A stretch of DNA of 33,315 bases from positions 1 through 33,315 of the forward strand of contig JACCVY010000237.1 of the NCBI GenBank assembly GCA_013697915.1. The letters are read 5' to 3'. Within the stretch, counting starts at the first letter, position 1. Every line of letters starts with the position of its first letter. The stretch comes from Blastocatellia bacterium. Its GTDB lineage: Bacteria > Acidobacteriota > Blastocatellia > Pyrinomonadales > Pyrinomonadaceae. Shown piece after piece: positions 1-6,493 of this stretch. The translations under genes and the position numbers were made by a program. The notes under the pieces are model-generated. The model did no database searches and was not told where the DNA came from. It worked only from the letters and a program-made list of their open reading frames with translations.

Positions 1-385
1 GCACATGTAATTCATTTATCTCGCGCTGGCCGGTCGAGTGCTGGATCTTCCACATCCACTGCTTGCCGACGACGTAAATTTCGTTGGCATTCTTTGGCGG
101 GCGCGAATTCTCGAAATAGATTTGCGCGCCCCAGGCAAACATGCTCATCGCGATGATGAACGGAATAACCGACCACAGCGTCTCGAGTTTATGTGAACCC
201 GCAATCGGCTGCGGAATTTCAAACGGACTACGACGGCGATACTTAATAACGAAAAAGATAATGGTGCCCGAAATAAGCACCGTAAAAAACAGGGTCACGC
301 CGCAAAGATAGAAGTAGAGCGCATCCACCTTGCTGGAAACAGTGGAAGCGCTTTCCGGAATAAATGGAATCCAGGAAGTCTGCAT
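1..385 (-). CDS. coxB: Cytochrome c oxidase subunit II, 5' part (cut by window edge)
   Basis: This is the first 128 codons of subunit II of a heme-copper oxidase, which accepts electrons from cytochrome c at its CuA centre. The ATG at 383-385 starts MQTSWIPFIPESAS. Two membrane helices follow (about residues 24-48 and 67-88), separated by a basic loop containing KYRRRSPFEIP, and then the cupredoxin domain begins with VVGKQWMWKIQH, a typical subunit II stretch. The CuA ligands lie beyond the window. It is downstream of sco in the same direction, as expected because SCO proteins metallate CuA. The identity is seen from sequence; the presence of coxA and coxC further on is inferred. Confidence 0.93.
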   Translation of the reverse strand, partial: MQTSWIPFIPESASTVSSKVDALYFYLCGVTLFFTVLISGTIIFFVIKYRRRSPFEIPQPIAGSHKLETLWSVIPFIIAMSMFAWGAQIYFENSRPPKNANEIYVVGKQWMWKIQHSTGQREINELHV

Positions 386-409
386 GATTCTTCTTCGTTT
401 AGTGCCTGT

Positions 410-475
410 AGTTCAGAGTCCCACCTTCAGGTTGTCGTCCCCCAGCCACGCAAGCTAAAGCTTGTACTCTAAACT
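410..475. repeat. Palindromic element family A, copy 1
   Basis: An outer inverted repeat (AGTTCAGAGT at 410-419 with ACTCTAAACT at 466-475, one G:T-type change) encloses two smaller arms: an imperfect one around CACCTTCAGGTTG and a perfect CAAGCTAAAGCTTG. It could fold as a three-way junction. It lies in the sco-coxB gap. Further copies are at 6250-6316 and 13364-13440. Confidence 0.8.
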
Positions 476-492
476 TCTTGAATCTCTCCCAG

Positions 493-1443
493 CTAAACTC
501 CAGCTTGCCGGGCGCGCCACGCCACCTGCGCGCGGCTGCGACGGCGCAATGCCAACAACATTACGGCCAGGGCAATCAACGTGATGACACCGCCGACTCG
601 CATCATATTCATCACCGCCGCACCATATTTTCCGGTGGCCGGATCGTAGTGATAACAATAGAGCAGCAACTGGTCCACCGGCGATCCGATCTTGTTTTCG
701 GCGGCCTCGATCAATCCCAGACGCAGGTCGCGGGGCGCATATTCAATTCCGTAAAAGTAGCGCGCAATTTTTCCCTGTGGTGTGGCCACGTAGATCGCGC
801 TGGCATGCGCAAACTGGTTCGTCGCATCGTCCCAGTGATAACGAAAACCAACGGCGCTGGTAATCCGAGCGATGCTAGCTTCGTCCGCGGTCAGAAAATG
901 CCAGCCGGCGGCAGCAGACGGGCGTTTGTCTTCGGGCAAATAGTCAACATAAGTCTTCTTCTTGGCGGCAGCGAGCTCCGGCGTTTCGCGCGGATCGAAA
1001 CTGACGGTTACGACTTCAAATTCTTTCCCCGGCGCAAACGACATCACGCGGAAAGCCGTGACCATGCCATTGAGCATTTGATTGCAAAGCATCGGGCACT
1101 GGTAATAAACCAACGAAAGCACTACCGGCTTTTTGCCAAAATAATCGCCGAGTTTCACGCTTTCGCCGTTCTCATTTTGCAAAACCAGATCGAGTGGCAG
1201 TTGTTCATTCAATTTCTGATCGATGCCCACTCCAGTTAACGCCTTCGGCAAACCAACGGGCGCGCGCGGCTGGTAAGGCCGCGAACTGTAGAGCGGCGAA
1301 TTCCCTTGCGTCTGGCTGAACTGAGCCGAGACAGTCGGCAGGAGCAGGAGGCAGTAGCAGGAAGCAGCAAGCACCAAGAACGCCGCTTTATGAAAGCCGC
1401 TCTTCCTGCCGTCTGCCGTCTGCCGTCTGCCGTCTGCTTTCAC
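493..1443 (-). CDS. SCO1/SenC/PrrC-family copper chaperone with C-terminal membrane anchor
   Basis: SCO proteins are thioredoxin-fold copper chaperones that assemble the CuA site of cytochrome oxidase. The copper-binding CPMLC (C116, C120) and a downstream His (H213, in FAHASAIY) are present, as are the typical VTVSFDPRETP strand-turn and a C-terminal helix (about 280-300) ending in an arginine-rich tail. The GTG start at 1443 overlaps the stop of the upstream gene (GTGA) and has a GGAG about 9 nt upstream. No other Met lies before the fold, so the N-terminus is probably genuine. That N-terminus is odd: residues 3-14 come from a perfect CTGCCGT heptamer array, and the signal-peptide core (LAASCYCLLLL) comes from an oppositely oriented array. 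At 316 aa it is longer than minimal SCO proteins because of the anchor. Confidence 0.92.
   Translation of the reverse strand: MKADGRRQTADGRKSGFHKAAFLVLAASCYCLLLLPTVSAQFSQTQGNSPLYSSRPYQPRAPVGLPKALTGVGIDQKLNEQLPLDLVLQNENGESVKLGDYFGKKPVVLSLVYYQCPMLCNQMLNGMVTAFRVMSFAPGKEFEVVTVSFDPRETPELAAAKKKTYVDYLPEDKRPSAAAGWHFLTADEASIARITSAVGFRYHWDDATNQFAHASAIYVATPQGKIARYFYGIEYAPRDLRLGLIEAAENKIGSPVDQLLLYCYHYDPATGKYGAAVMNMMRVGGVITLIALAVMLLALRRRSRAQVAWRARQAGV
1337..1437. repeat. Inverted heptamer arrays inside the sco signal-peptide region
   Basis: Positions 1406-1437 hold 4.6 perfect tandem copies of CTGCCGT. Positions 1337-1372 hold degenerate heptamers of the opposite sense (GGCAGGA, GCAGGAG, GCAGTAG, CAGGAAG). 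Read on the minus strand, the first array gives a basic, Gly/Arg/Gln-rich segment and the second gives a Cys/Leu/Ala-rich hydrophobic segment. Confidence 0.85.
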
Positions 1444-2030
1444 TGTCTTCTCTTCTCCGTCATGCGACCTGAGCTCGCTGCTGTCGGCATATCGATGCCG
1501 TAGTCTTCCGCGGGGCCACCCTGGTTTGTTTCCGCTTGAGGTCGCGAGGGCAGGCCTTTGCCCTCAAGCACTTTCTGCATCGCTTGATCAATCGGCAAGC
1601 CGACGATCTTGCCCGAATGATCGCGGCCACCTTCTTTCAATGTTTGTTCCCACTGCTCAAGCAGCACGCGATATTCAGCCTGTGGCTCACGGTTTTCGAG
1701 CGGCACCCATTGCCCATTCTCGAGTTTCACACCAAACCCCGGCGCGGACTGCAGCTTCGGATCGGGCGGTCGTCGCTCCTGTTCAGTCATCGCCATTGGG
1801 CCGGGAGATGGTTCTTTTCCTTCTTCCTGCGCGTTCAGAAACCTGAACATGCCCCATATCAAAATGTGAACCACGACAGCAAAAATGGTCAGGCCGACAA
1901 CAAACTTCAGTATGCCGCCGACGCTGACGTCGCTCGCTTCATGCGTGACGTCAACGTTCTTGATATGCGACACGTCCGGGGTTTCCGTGACGTGTCCATG
2001 ACCGTTTCCCTGGTGCTCGTTTCTAGTCAT
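1440..2030 (-). CDS. Single-span membrane protein of the ACIII-oxidase cluster, function unknown
   Basis: This 196-aa protein has a His/Asp-rich N-terminus of about 38 residues, one transmembrane helix (about residues 40-60, VGGILKFVVGLTIFAVVVHI) and a soluble C-terminal part. The soluble part contains two Pro-rich stretches and a helix with LPIDQAMQKVLEGKG. I do not recognise a named family. It overlaps actF by 4 nt upstream (ATGA at 2027-2030) and sco by 4 nt downstream, so it is translated as part of the operon. Position and topology suggest an accessory or assembly subunit linking ACIII with the oxidase, but this is inference. No heme or metal motif is visible, apart from histidines in HGHVTE near the N-terminus. 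Confidence 0.8.
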   Translation of the reverse strand: MTRNEHQGNGHGHVTETPDVSHIKNVDVTHEASDVSVGGILKFVVGLTIFAVVVHILIWGMFRFLNAQEEGKEPSPGPMAMTEQERRPPDPKLQSAPGFGVKLENGQWVPLENREPQAEYRVLLEQWEQTLKEGGRDHSGKIVGLPIDQAMQKVLEGKGLPSRPQAETNQGGPAEDYGIDMPTAASSGRMTEKRRQ

Positions 2031-3232
2031 ACAACTGAGTGTGCCGAATGCGAGTGCGCCTGTTGCAGCACGGTTTCAAACTGCGGATCGTTAATTGGAA
2101 TTAGCGCCCGCTTGCTCAACTGCCGGCCAAAAACTGCCAGCCAAAGACCGCCCATCGCCAGCGGCGCGACGATGTCCATCCAACTCACGTGAAAATGGTC
2201 GCCCGTAAAGTTTGGCGTAATCATCCACAACAGATCTAACAAACGCATCACAAGAATTAATCCCGCTACCAGCACCAGCTTGTGCGGGTTGCGCTTCAGC
2301 GAGCGGGACAGCAGGAACAAGAATGGAAACGCAAAGTGGAGTACCACAACCGCCAACGCGATTACGCCCCACGCGCCTTTGGTCCGCGGCAAGTACCAGC
2401 GGATCTCTTCCGGCAAGTTTCCCGACCAGATAATCAGGAATTGCGAAAACGCGAAATAGGACCAAAGCATTACCAGCGCCAGCAGTAGTTTTCCCAAATC
2501 TTGAAAGTGCAGCGGCGCCACCACGGTCTTCAGCGGCTCATATTTTGTCAGCATGGCCAGCGCCGCAATTACAAAGGCGAGCGCGCTCAGCGACCATGAC
2601 GCCACGAAAATGAACCCGTAGATCGTCGAAGACCACTCCGGATCGAGCGACATGAACCAGTCAATCGAAGCAAACGTCACCGTAAAAACAAACAATATGA
2701 AGCCCGGGCCACTGAGCACGCGCATGTTTTTCGTAAACCTTCGCTCGCCGGTCTGATCTTGTAATTTCGACCAGCGATTCAGAAAGAAGGCCAACGTCAA
2801 CCAGACCGCGAAATAGATTGCGGCGCGCACCACAAAAAATTGCAGGTTCAAATACAGTCGCACCTTTTCAACAAGCGCAGGATTTTTGGCAATCTCTTCT
2901 GCATGCGTCCATGGGTAGAGCCAGTGCGCGCCGGCGATTATCGGCAGGAACAAGAGCAGCATCAGCGGCAGCGTTCGCGTGGCTGCCTCGAGCAGTCGTC
3001 GAATTACTAATCCCCAACCGCCACCAGTCAGATGTTGCAGCATCAAGAGCGCCAGCGAGCCGACTGAAATACCCGTCCAAAAACTGAAGGCAAACAAATA
3101 GGAACGGAAAAACTGACCCCGATTCGAGAGAAACCCAAAAACCAAAATCCCAAAAAGAAGGCCTCCAATCGGCAGCGCGCGCTGCTGCAAACGCTTTAAC
3201 TCGGGAGGCGCATTGTAGGAAACGTGCATCAT
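2027..3232 (-). CDS. actF: Alternative complex III membrane subunit ActF
   Basis: ActF is one of two large NrfD-like integral membrane subunits of ACIII, the quinol:cytochrome c oxidoreductase that replaces the bc1 complex in several phyla. The 401-aa product is almost wholly hydrophobic, with about ten predicted helices. It has the recognisable TFASIDWFMSLDPEWSSTIYG stretch (about residues 183-203) and a later FSQFLIIWSGNLPEEI loop, both typical of ActF. The start at 3232 overlaps the actE stop by 4 nt (ATGA), and the stop overlaps the next gene by 4 nt, indicating tight translational coupling. The family assignment rests on motif and on operon order, which matches known ACIII clusters. Confidence 0.92.
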   Translation of the reverse strand: MMHVSYNAPPELKRLQQRALPIGGLLFGILVFGFLSNRGQFFRSYLFAFSFWTGISVGSLALLMLQHLTGGGWGLVIRRLLEAATRTLPLMLLLFLPIIAGAHWLYPWTHAEEIAKNPALVEKVRLYLNLQFFVVRAAIYFAVWLTLAFFLNRWSKLQDQTGERRFTKNMRVLSGPGFILFVFTVTFASIDWFMSLDPEWSSTIYGFIFVASWSLSALAFVIAALAMLTKYEPLKTVVAPLHFQDLGKLLLALVMLWSYFAFSQFLIIWSGNLPEEIRWYLPRTKGAWGVIALAVVVLHFAFPFLFLLSRSLKRNPHKLVLVAGLILVMRLLDLLWMITPNFTGDHFHVSWMDIVAPLAMGGLWLAVFGRQLSKRALIPINDPQFETVLQQAHSHSAHSVV

Positions 3233-4035
3233 TGATGCTGCCCTCCGCTTTGTGTTGCCGGCGTCGCGCTCGCTGCAGCCGCGGCTGGTTGCGCCTGAGG
3301 CTGTTGGCTTTGCTGACTCAATTGCAGCGCGCGAATGTAAGCGATGATGGCCCAGCGATCCTGCGCCGGAATCTGCGGCGCGTATGCGGGCATCGCGCCC
3401 CAGCCATTGGTGATCGCATCAAAGAAATGGCCCACCGGCGCTTGCCGCAGGCGATCGTCATTAAAGGAAGCCGCGCGCCGAAAACCGCGGCGCACGATCA
3501 TGCCGTCACCGTTTCCGGTTGGGCCGTGACAAACCGTGCAGAAAATTTCGTAGCGCTCTTTCCCTCGCTCAACAACTTCCTTCGTCACCGGCAAAGGAAA
3601 TACCTCGACGTCATCAGGATAAGCAGCCGCGCCGCTAACATTCGAGGCGTTGTTCGCGCTAGCCACACCAGGCTGAGGTCCAGCCGGTGGTTGGGGATTG
3701 TTTGCTGGTAAACTTGCCCTGCCGGCCTTCTTGCCGGTGAAAAATTCTGTGTCCGTTTTCAGGAAGCCCCGCGGCACAGTTCCTTCAACCAACTGCCGCG
3801 ATGAAAGTCTGTCCTTAAAGAACACTGTCGAACGATACGGCTTCATCTTTGGCTGGTCCTGCATGTCGCGCCTACACGCCGCGGCGGCGAGTAGGCAGTA
3901 GGCACAAAGCAGCAGGCAGAAAAAAGCGCGCAGTGGGCGGTGGGCCGCGGGCAGCAACGCGCGCGGGCCAGTGCTCGCTGCCTTCTGCTTTCTGCCTTCT
4001 GCCTTCTGTCGTTCAAATTTCCACATCGCTAACAT
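3229..4035 (-). CDS. actE: Alternative complex III monoheme cytochrome c lipoprotein ActE
   Basis: ActE carries one c-type heme that takes electrons from ActA and delivers them towards cytochrome c or the oxidase. The heme motif is CTVCH, with the axial Met in the later GAMPAY, both standard for class I cytochromes. A lipobox-like LLAAAAC ends the signal peptide, so the protein is probably a lipoprotein on the outer face of the membrane. The start is uncertain: ATG at 4035, ATG at 4026 and TTG at 4047 are all in frame, and all overlap the end of actD. The region before the lipobox is unusual. It contains KAEGRKQKA from a CTGCCTT heptamer array and CLLLCAYCLL from inverted heptamers. Residues between lipobox and heme are Pro/Asn/Ala-rich linker. 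Confidence 0.9.
   Translation of the reverse strand: MLAMWKFERQKAEGRKQKAASTGPRALLPAAHRPLRAFFCLLLCAYCLLAAAACRRDMQDQPKMKPYRSTVFFKDRLSSRQLVEGTVPRGFLKTDTEFFTGKKAGRASLPANNPQPPAGPQPGVASANNASNVSGAAAYPDDVEVFPLPVTKEVVERGKERYEIFCTVCHGPTGNGDGMIVRRGFRRAASFNDDRLRQAPVGHFFDAITNGWGAMPAYAPQIPAQDRWAIIAYIRALQLSQQSQQPQAQPAAAAASATPATQSGGQHQ
3891..4005. repeat. Inverted heptamer arrays inside the actE signal-peptide region
   Basis: Positions 3978-4005 hold CTGCCTT, CTGCTTT, CTGCCTT, CTGCCTT in exact 7-bp register. Positions 3891-3918 hold GTAGGCA, GTAGGCA, CAAAGCA, GCAGGCA, the opposite sense of the same theme. The two arms flank about 70 bp and could pair. Confidence 0.85.
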
Positions 4036-4633
4036 TTCTCGCGCCAACTGTGTTCAGGAACTGCGTAGTTTCATCGTGATTAAAACGTGGATCGTTCGCC
4101 TCGATCACCAGGAAGAACCGGTCGCGCGTAGCCAGCGCGAAATTCGGCGCATTGAATACCGGATGATAGGGCTGCGGCAGCTTGTTCAGCACCAGCATGC
4201 CGAGCACAGCCGCAAACGCGGCCACCAGCACCGTGCACTCGAACGTAATCGGAATAAAAGCCGGCCAACTGTTGTACGGCTTGCCGCCAACGTTCAACGG
4301 GTAAGCAATAACCTCCATCCAGTACTGCATGAAAAATCCGCCGAGCCCGCCAATTATCCCGCCAATTAAAACGATCAAGGGCAAACTCGTACGGGTAAAA
4401 CCTATAGCTTCCGAAAGCTCTTCAATCGGATAGGGAGAATAACCGTTGATACGTCGATAGCCGGCTTCATAAGTGCGGCGCGCAGCGGCAACCAGGTCGG
4501 ACGGATTATTGAATTCACCCATGATGCCGTAGAGCGTCGGAGCAACGCGACGCCGGCGCGACACCGACAAGTGCAGGTCGTCCGCCTCGTGCGGCTCAGT
4601 CTCACTAAAGCTTTCGCGTTTCTCGTCCGACAT
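4013..4633 (-). CDS. actD: Alternative complex III membrane subunit ActD (DUF3341)
   Basis: ActD is a small two-helix subunit of ACIII. The 206-aa product has the family's characteristic YGIMGEFNNPSDLVAAARR opening (about residue 35), the GYRRINGYSPYPIEEL segment, two membrane helices (about 80-103 and 129-151) and the LPQPYHPVFNAPNF motif followed by DRFFLVIEANDPRF. Its length is normal for the family apart from an N-terminal tail of about 30 polar residues. It lies 227 bp downstream of actC, a gap filled by repeat element B, and its 3' end overlaps the start of actE. Confidence 0.93.
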   Translation of the reverse strand: MSDEKRESFSETEPHEADDLHLSVSRRRRVAPTLYGIMGEFNNPSDLVAAARRTYEAGYRRINGYSPYPIEELSEAIGFTRTSLPLIVLIGGIIGGLGGFFMQYWMEVIAYPLNVGGKPYNSWPAFIPITFECTVLVAAFAAVLGMLVLNKLPQPYHPVFNAPNFALATRDRFFLVIEANDPRFNHDETTQFLNTVGARNVSDVEI

Positions 4634-4711
4634 GAATCAGTCTCAAAACAAAACTTGACTAAAAAAGCCCTAACTTAAACTGAAAAAACTCAATGCAGCA
4701 GTCTCTCAGGT

Positions 4712-4783
4712 CAGGAAGGCTGGTTTACCCCCGCCGATTGAATGGCATTCAAACCGGGCAGGGGCAAGCCACCCTTCCCAACC
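4712..4783. repeat. Inverted-repeat element family B, copy 1, with CTCTGTG array
   Basis: Left arm GGAAGGCTGGTTTACCCCCG pairs imperfectly with right arm GGGGCAAGCCACCCTTCC around a loop containing AATGGCATTC. From 4807 to about 4850 a tandem array of roughly 8-bp CTCTGTG units follows. The element fills the gap between actC and actD. Other copies: 6371-6443, 18546-18620 and 31910-32046. Confidence 0.82.
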
Positions 4784-4860
4784 ATGAGACTTTGTTTCTT
4801 GAATCATCTCTGTGTCTCTGTGCCCCTGTATCTCTGTGCCTCTGTGGCCAATCTGACTAC

Positions 4861-6240
4861 TTACTCTTCCACTTCTGCTTCCGGCAAGATGGTGCGCATC
4901 TCAAAAATTGAAATCATCGGCAGGAAGCGTATGAACAAAAACAGCAACGTAAAGAAGAACCCAATCGTGCCGATGAACATGGTCCAATCCCAGGTCGAAG
5001 GCTGATACATGCCCCACGAAGACGGCAGAAAGTCGCGATGCAAACTGGTCACTACAATCACAAAGCGCTCCAGCCACATTCCGATGCTGACCACGAGCGA
5101 GATCAACCAAAGTATCAGCAGGTTTGAGCGCAGCCGTTTGATCCAAAGAAACTGCGGCGTGATGATGTTGCAAAGAATCAGCGCCCAGTAGTAACCAGAA
5201 TATGGACCATGCATGCGATTCCAGATCATGAAGCGTTCGTAATGATTGCCGCTGTACCAACCGAAAAATGCTTCCATCACATAGCCATAGCCGACGATTA
5301 AGCCCGTAGCCAGCATCACCTTTGCCATGTTGTGCATGTGGCGCATGGTGATAAAGTTCTCAAGTCCGTAGAGCTTACGCAACGGAATCGTCAGCAACAG
5401 CACCATCGCAAAGCCCGCATAGATCGCGCCTGCTACGAAGTAAGGCGGAAAGATCGTCGCGTGCCAACCGGGAATGATGCCCACCGCAAAATCAAAACTG
5501 ACGATCGTATGCACTGAAAGCACCAGCGGCGTCGCCAGGCCGGCGAGTAACAAATATGCCATCTCATAGCGATGCCAGTGACGCGCGGAACCGCGCCAAC
5601 CCATCGCCAGCAGGCCGTACAAAAGCTGAAAAGGTTTGCTGCGCGCGCGATCGCGCAACGTTGCAAAGTCGGGAATCAAACCGACGAACCAAAACATCGC
5701 CGACACAGTCGCGTAAGTCGAAACCGCAAACACGTCCCACATCAGCGGGCTGCGAAACTGCGGCCAGATGCCCATCGTGTTGGGATAGGGAAACAGCCAA
5801 TAGGCGAGCCACGGCCGGCCCAGGTGCATGATTGGATACATGCCGGCCTGCGCGACGGCGAACAAGGTCATCGCTTCAGCAAAGCGATTGATCGAGGTGC
5901 GCCACTTTTGCCGCAACAGCAAAAGGATTGCGGAGATTAAAGTGCCGGCGTGGCCGATGCCGATCCACCAGACAAAGTTGAGGATGTCCATTCCCCAGGC
6001 AACCGGAACGTTGACGCCCCACAACCCAATGCCCTCGAAGAGGAGCTTGGTAATCGTCAGCAGCAAAAGCTGAAACAAGATGAACGAAATGGCAAAACCC
6101 AGGAACCACCAGAGGGGTGTCTTGCGCTTCAAAACGATCGAGCTGATTTTGTCGGTGACCGAGGCAAAGGTTAGCCCGGGCGCGACAACCGGCACGGTCG
6201 AATGATGAATCGGTCCTAAGTTTTGTGGTTCGTCTGCCAT
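4861..6240 (-). CDS. actC: Alternative complex III membrane subunit ActC (NrfD-like)
   Basis: ActC is the larger NrfD/PsrC-like integral subunit of ACIII and contributes to quinol oxidation at the membrane. The 459-aa product has about ten helices. Recognisable pieces are WWIGIGHAGTLISAILLL (near residue 91), the FAEAMTLFAVAQAGMYPIMHLGRP stretch, WDVFAVSTYATVS and the NRMHGPYSGYYW loop. The ATG at 6240 begins MADEPQNLGP, followed by about 40 soluble residues and the first helix. It is 253 bp downstream of actB. That gap holds copies of repeats A and B, so this operon tolerates repeat insertion between genes. Confidence 0.95.
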   Translation of the reverse strand: MADEPQNLGPIHHSTVPVVAPGLTFASVTDKISSIVLKRKTPLWWFLGFAISFILFQLLLLTITKLLFEGIGLWGVNVPVAWGMDILNFVWWIGIGHAGTLISAILLLLRQKWRTSINRFAEAMTLFAVAQAGMYPIMHLGRPWLAYWLFPYPNTMGIWPQFRSPLMWDVFAVSTYATVSAMFWFVGLIPDFATLRDRARSKPFQLLYGLLAMGWRGSARHWHRYEMAYLLLAGLATPLVLSVHTIVSFDFAVGIIPGWHATIFPPYFVAGAIYAGFAMVLLLTIPLRKLYGLENFITMRHMHNMAKVMLATGLIVGYGYVMEAFFGWYSGNHYERFMIWNRMHGPYSGYYWALILCNIITPQFLWIKRLRSNLLILWLISLVVSIGMWLERFVIVVTSLHRDFLPSSWGMYQPSTWDWTMFIGTIGFFFTLLFLFIRFLPMISIFEMRTILPEAEVEE

Positions 6241-6249
6241 TATTCAACT

Positions 6250-6316
6250 AGTTCAGAGTCCAACCTTTAGGTTGCTTTCTTTCTGAAGCGGCAAGCTAAA
6301 GCTTGTACTCTGAACT
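6250..6316. repeat. Palindromic element family A, copy 2
   Basis: A perfect outer inverted repeat (AGTTCAGAGT at 6250-6259, ACTCTGAACT at 6307-6316) encloses two perfect hairpins, CAACCTTTAGGTTG and CAAGCTAAAGCTTG. This is the cleanest copy of the element. Confidence 0.88.
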
Positions 6317-6370
6317 TCTTGTCCGCTGCTAAAGACTTTTATGAATCACTCAAGCTGAAACACCTCAGGG

Positions 6371-6443
6371 TCCGGAAGGGTGGTTTACCCCCGCTGGTGG
6401 AATGCCATTCAATCCGGGCGGGGGCAAGCCACCCTTCCCAACC
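6371..6443. repeat. Inverted-repeat element family B, copy 2
   Basis: GGAAGGGTGGTTTACCCCCG pairs with GGGGGCAAGCCACCCTTCC around a loop containing AATGCCATTC. It is followed by ACCATGAG and a TTCT-rich stretch similar to the one after copy 1. It lies between actB and actC. Confidence 0.85.
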
Positions 6444-6493
6444 ATGAGATTCTCTTTCTTTAGTCATTCTCTATTGTCTTTGTGCTTCTCTGA

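Noticed and set aside
478-2192. Long plus-strand open frames opposite sco, the one-helix protein and actF
   Set aside because: They mirror well-supported minus-strand genes, have no family resemblance, and are Arg/Gln/His/Cys-rich in the manner of antisense frames in GC-rich DNA.
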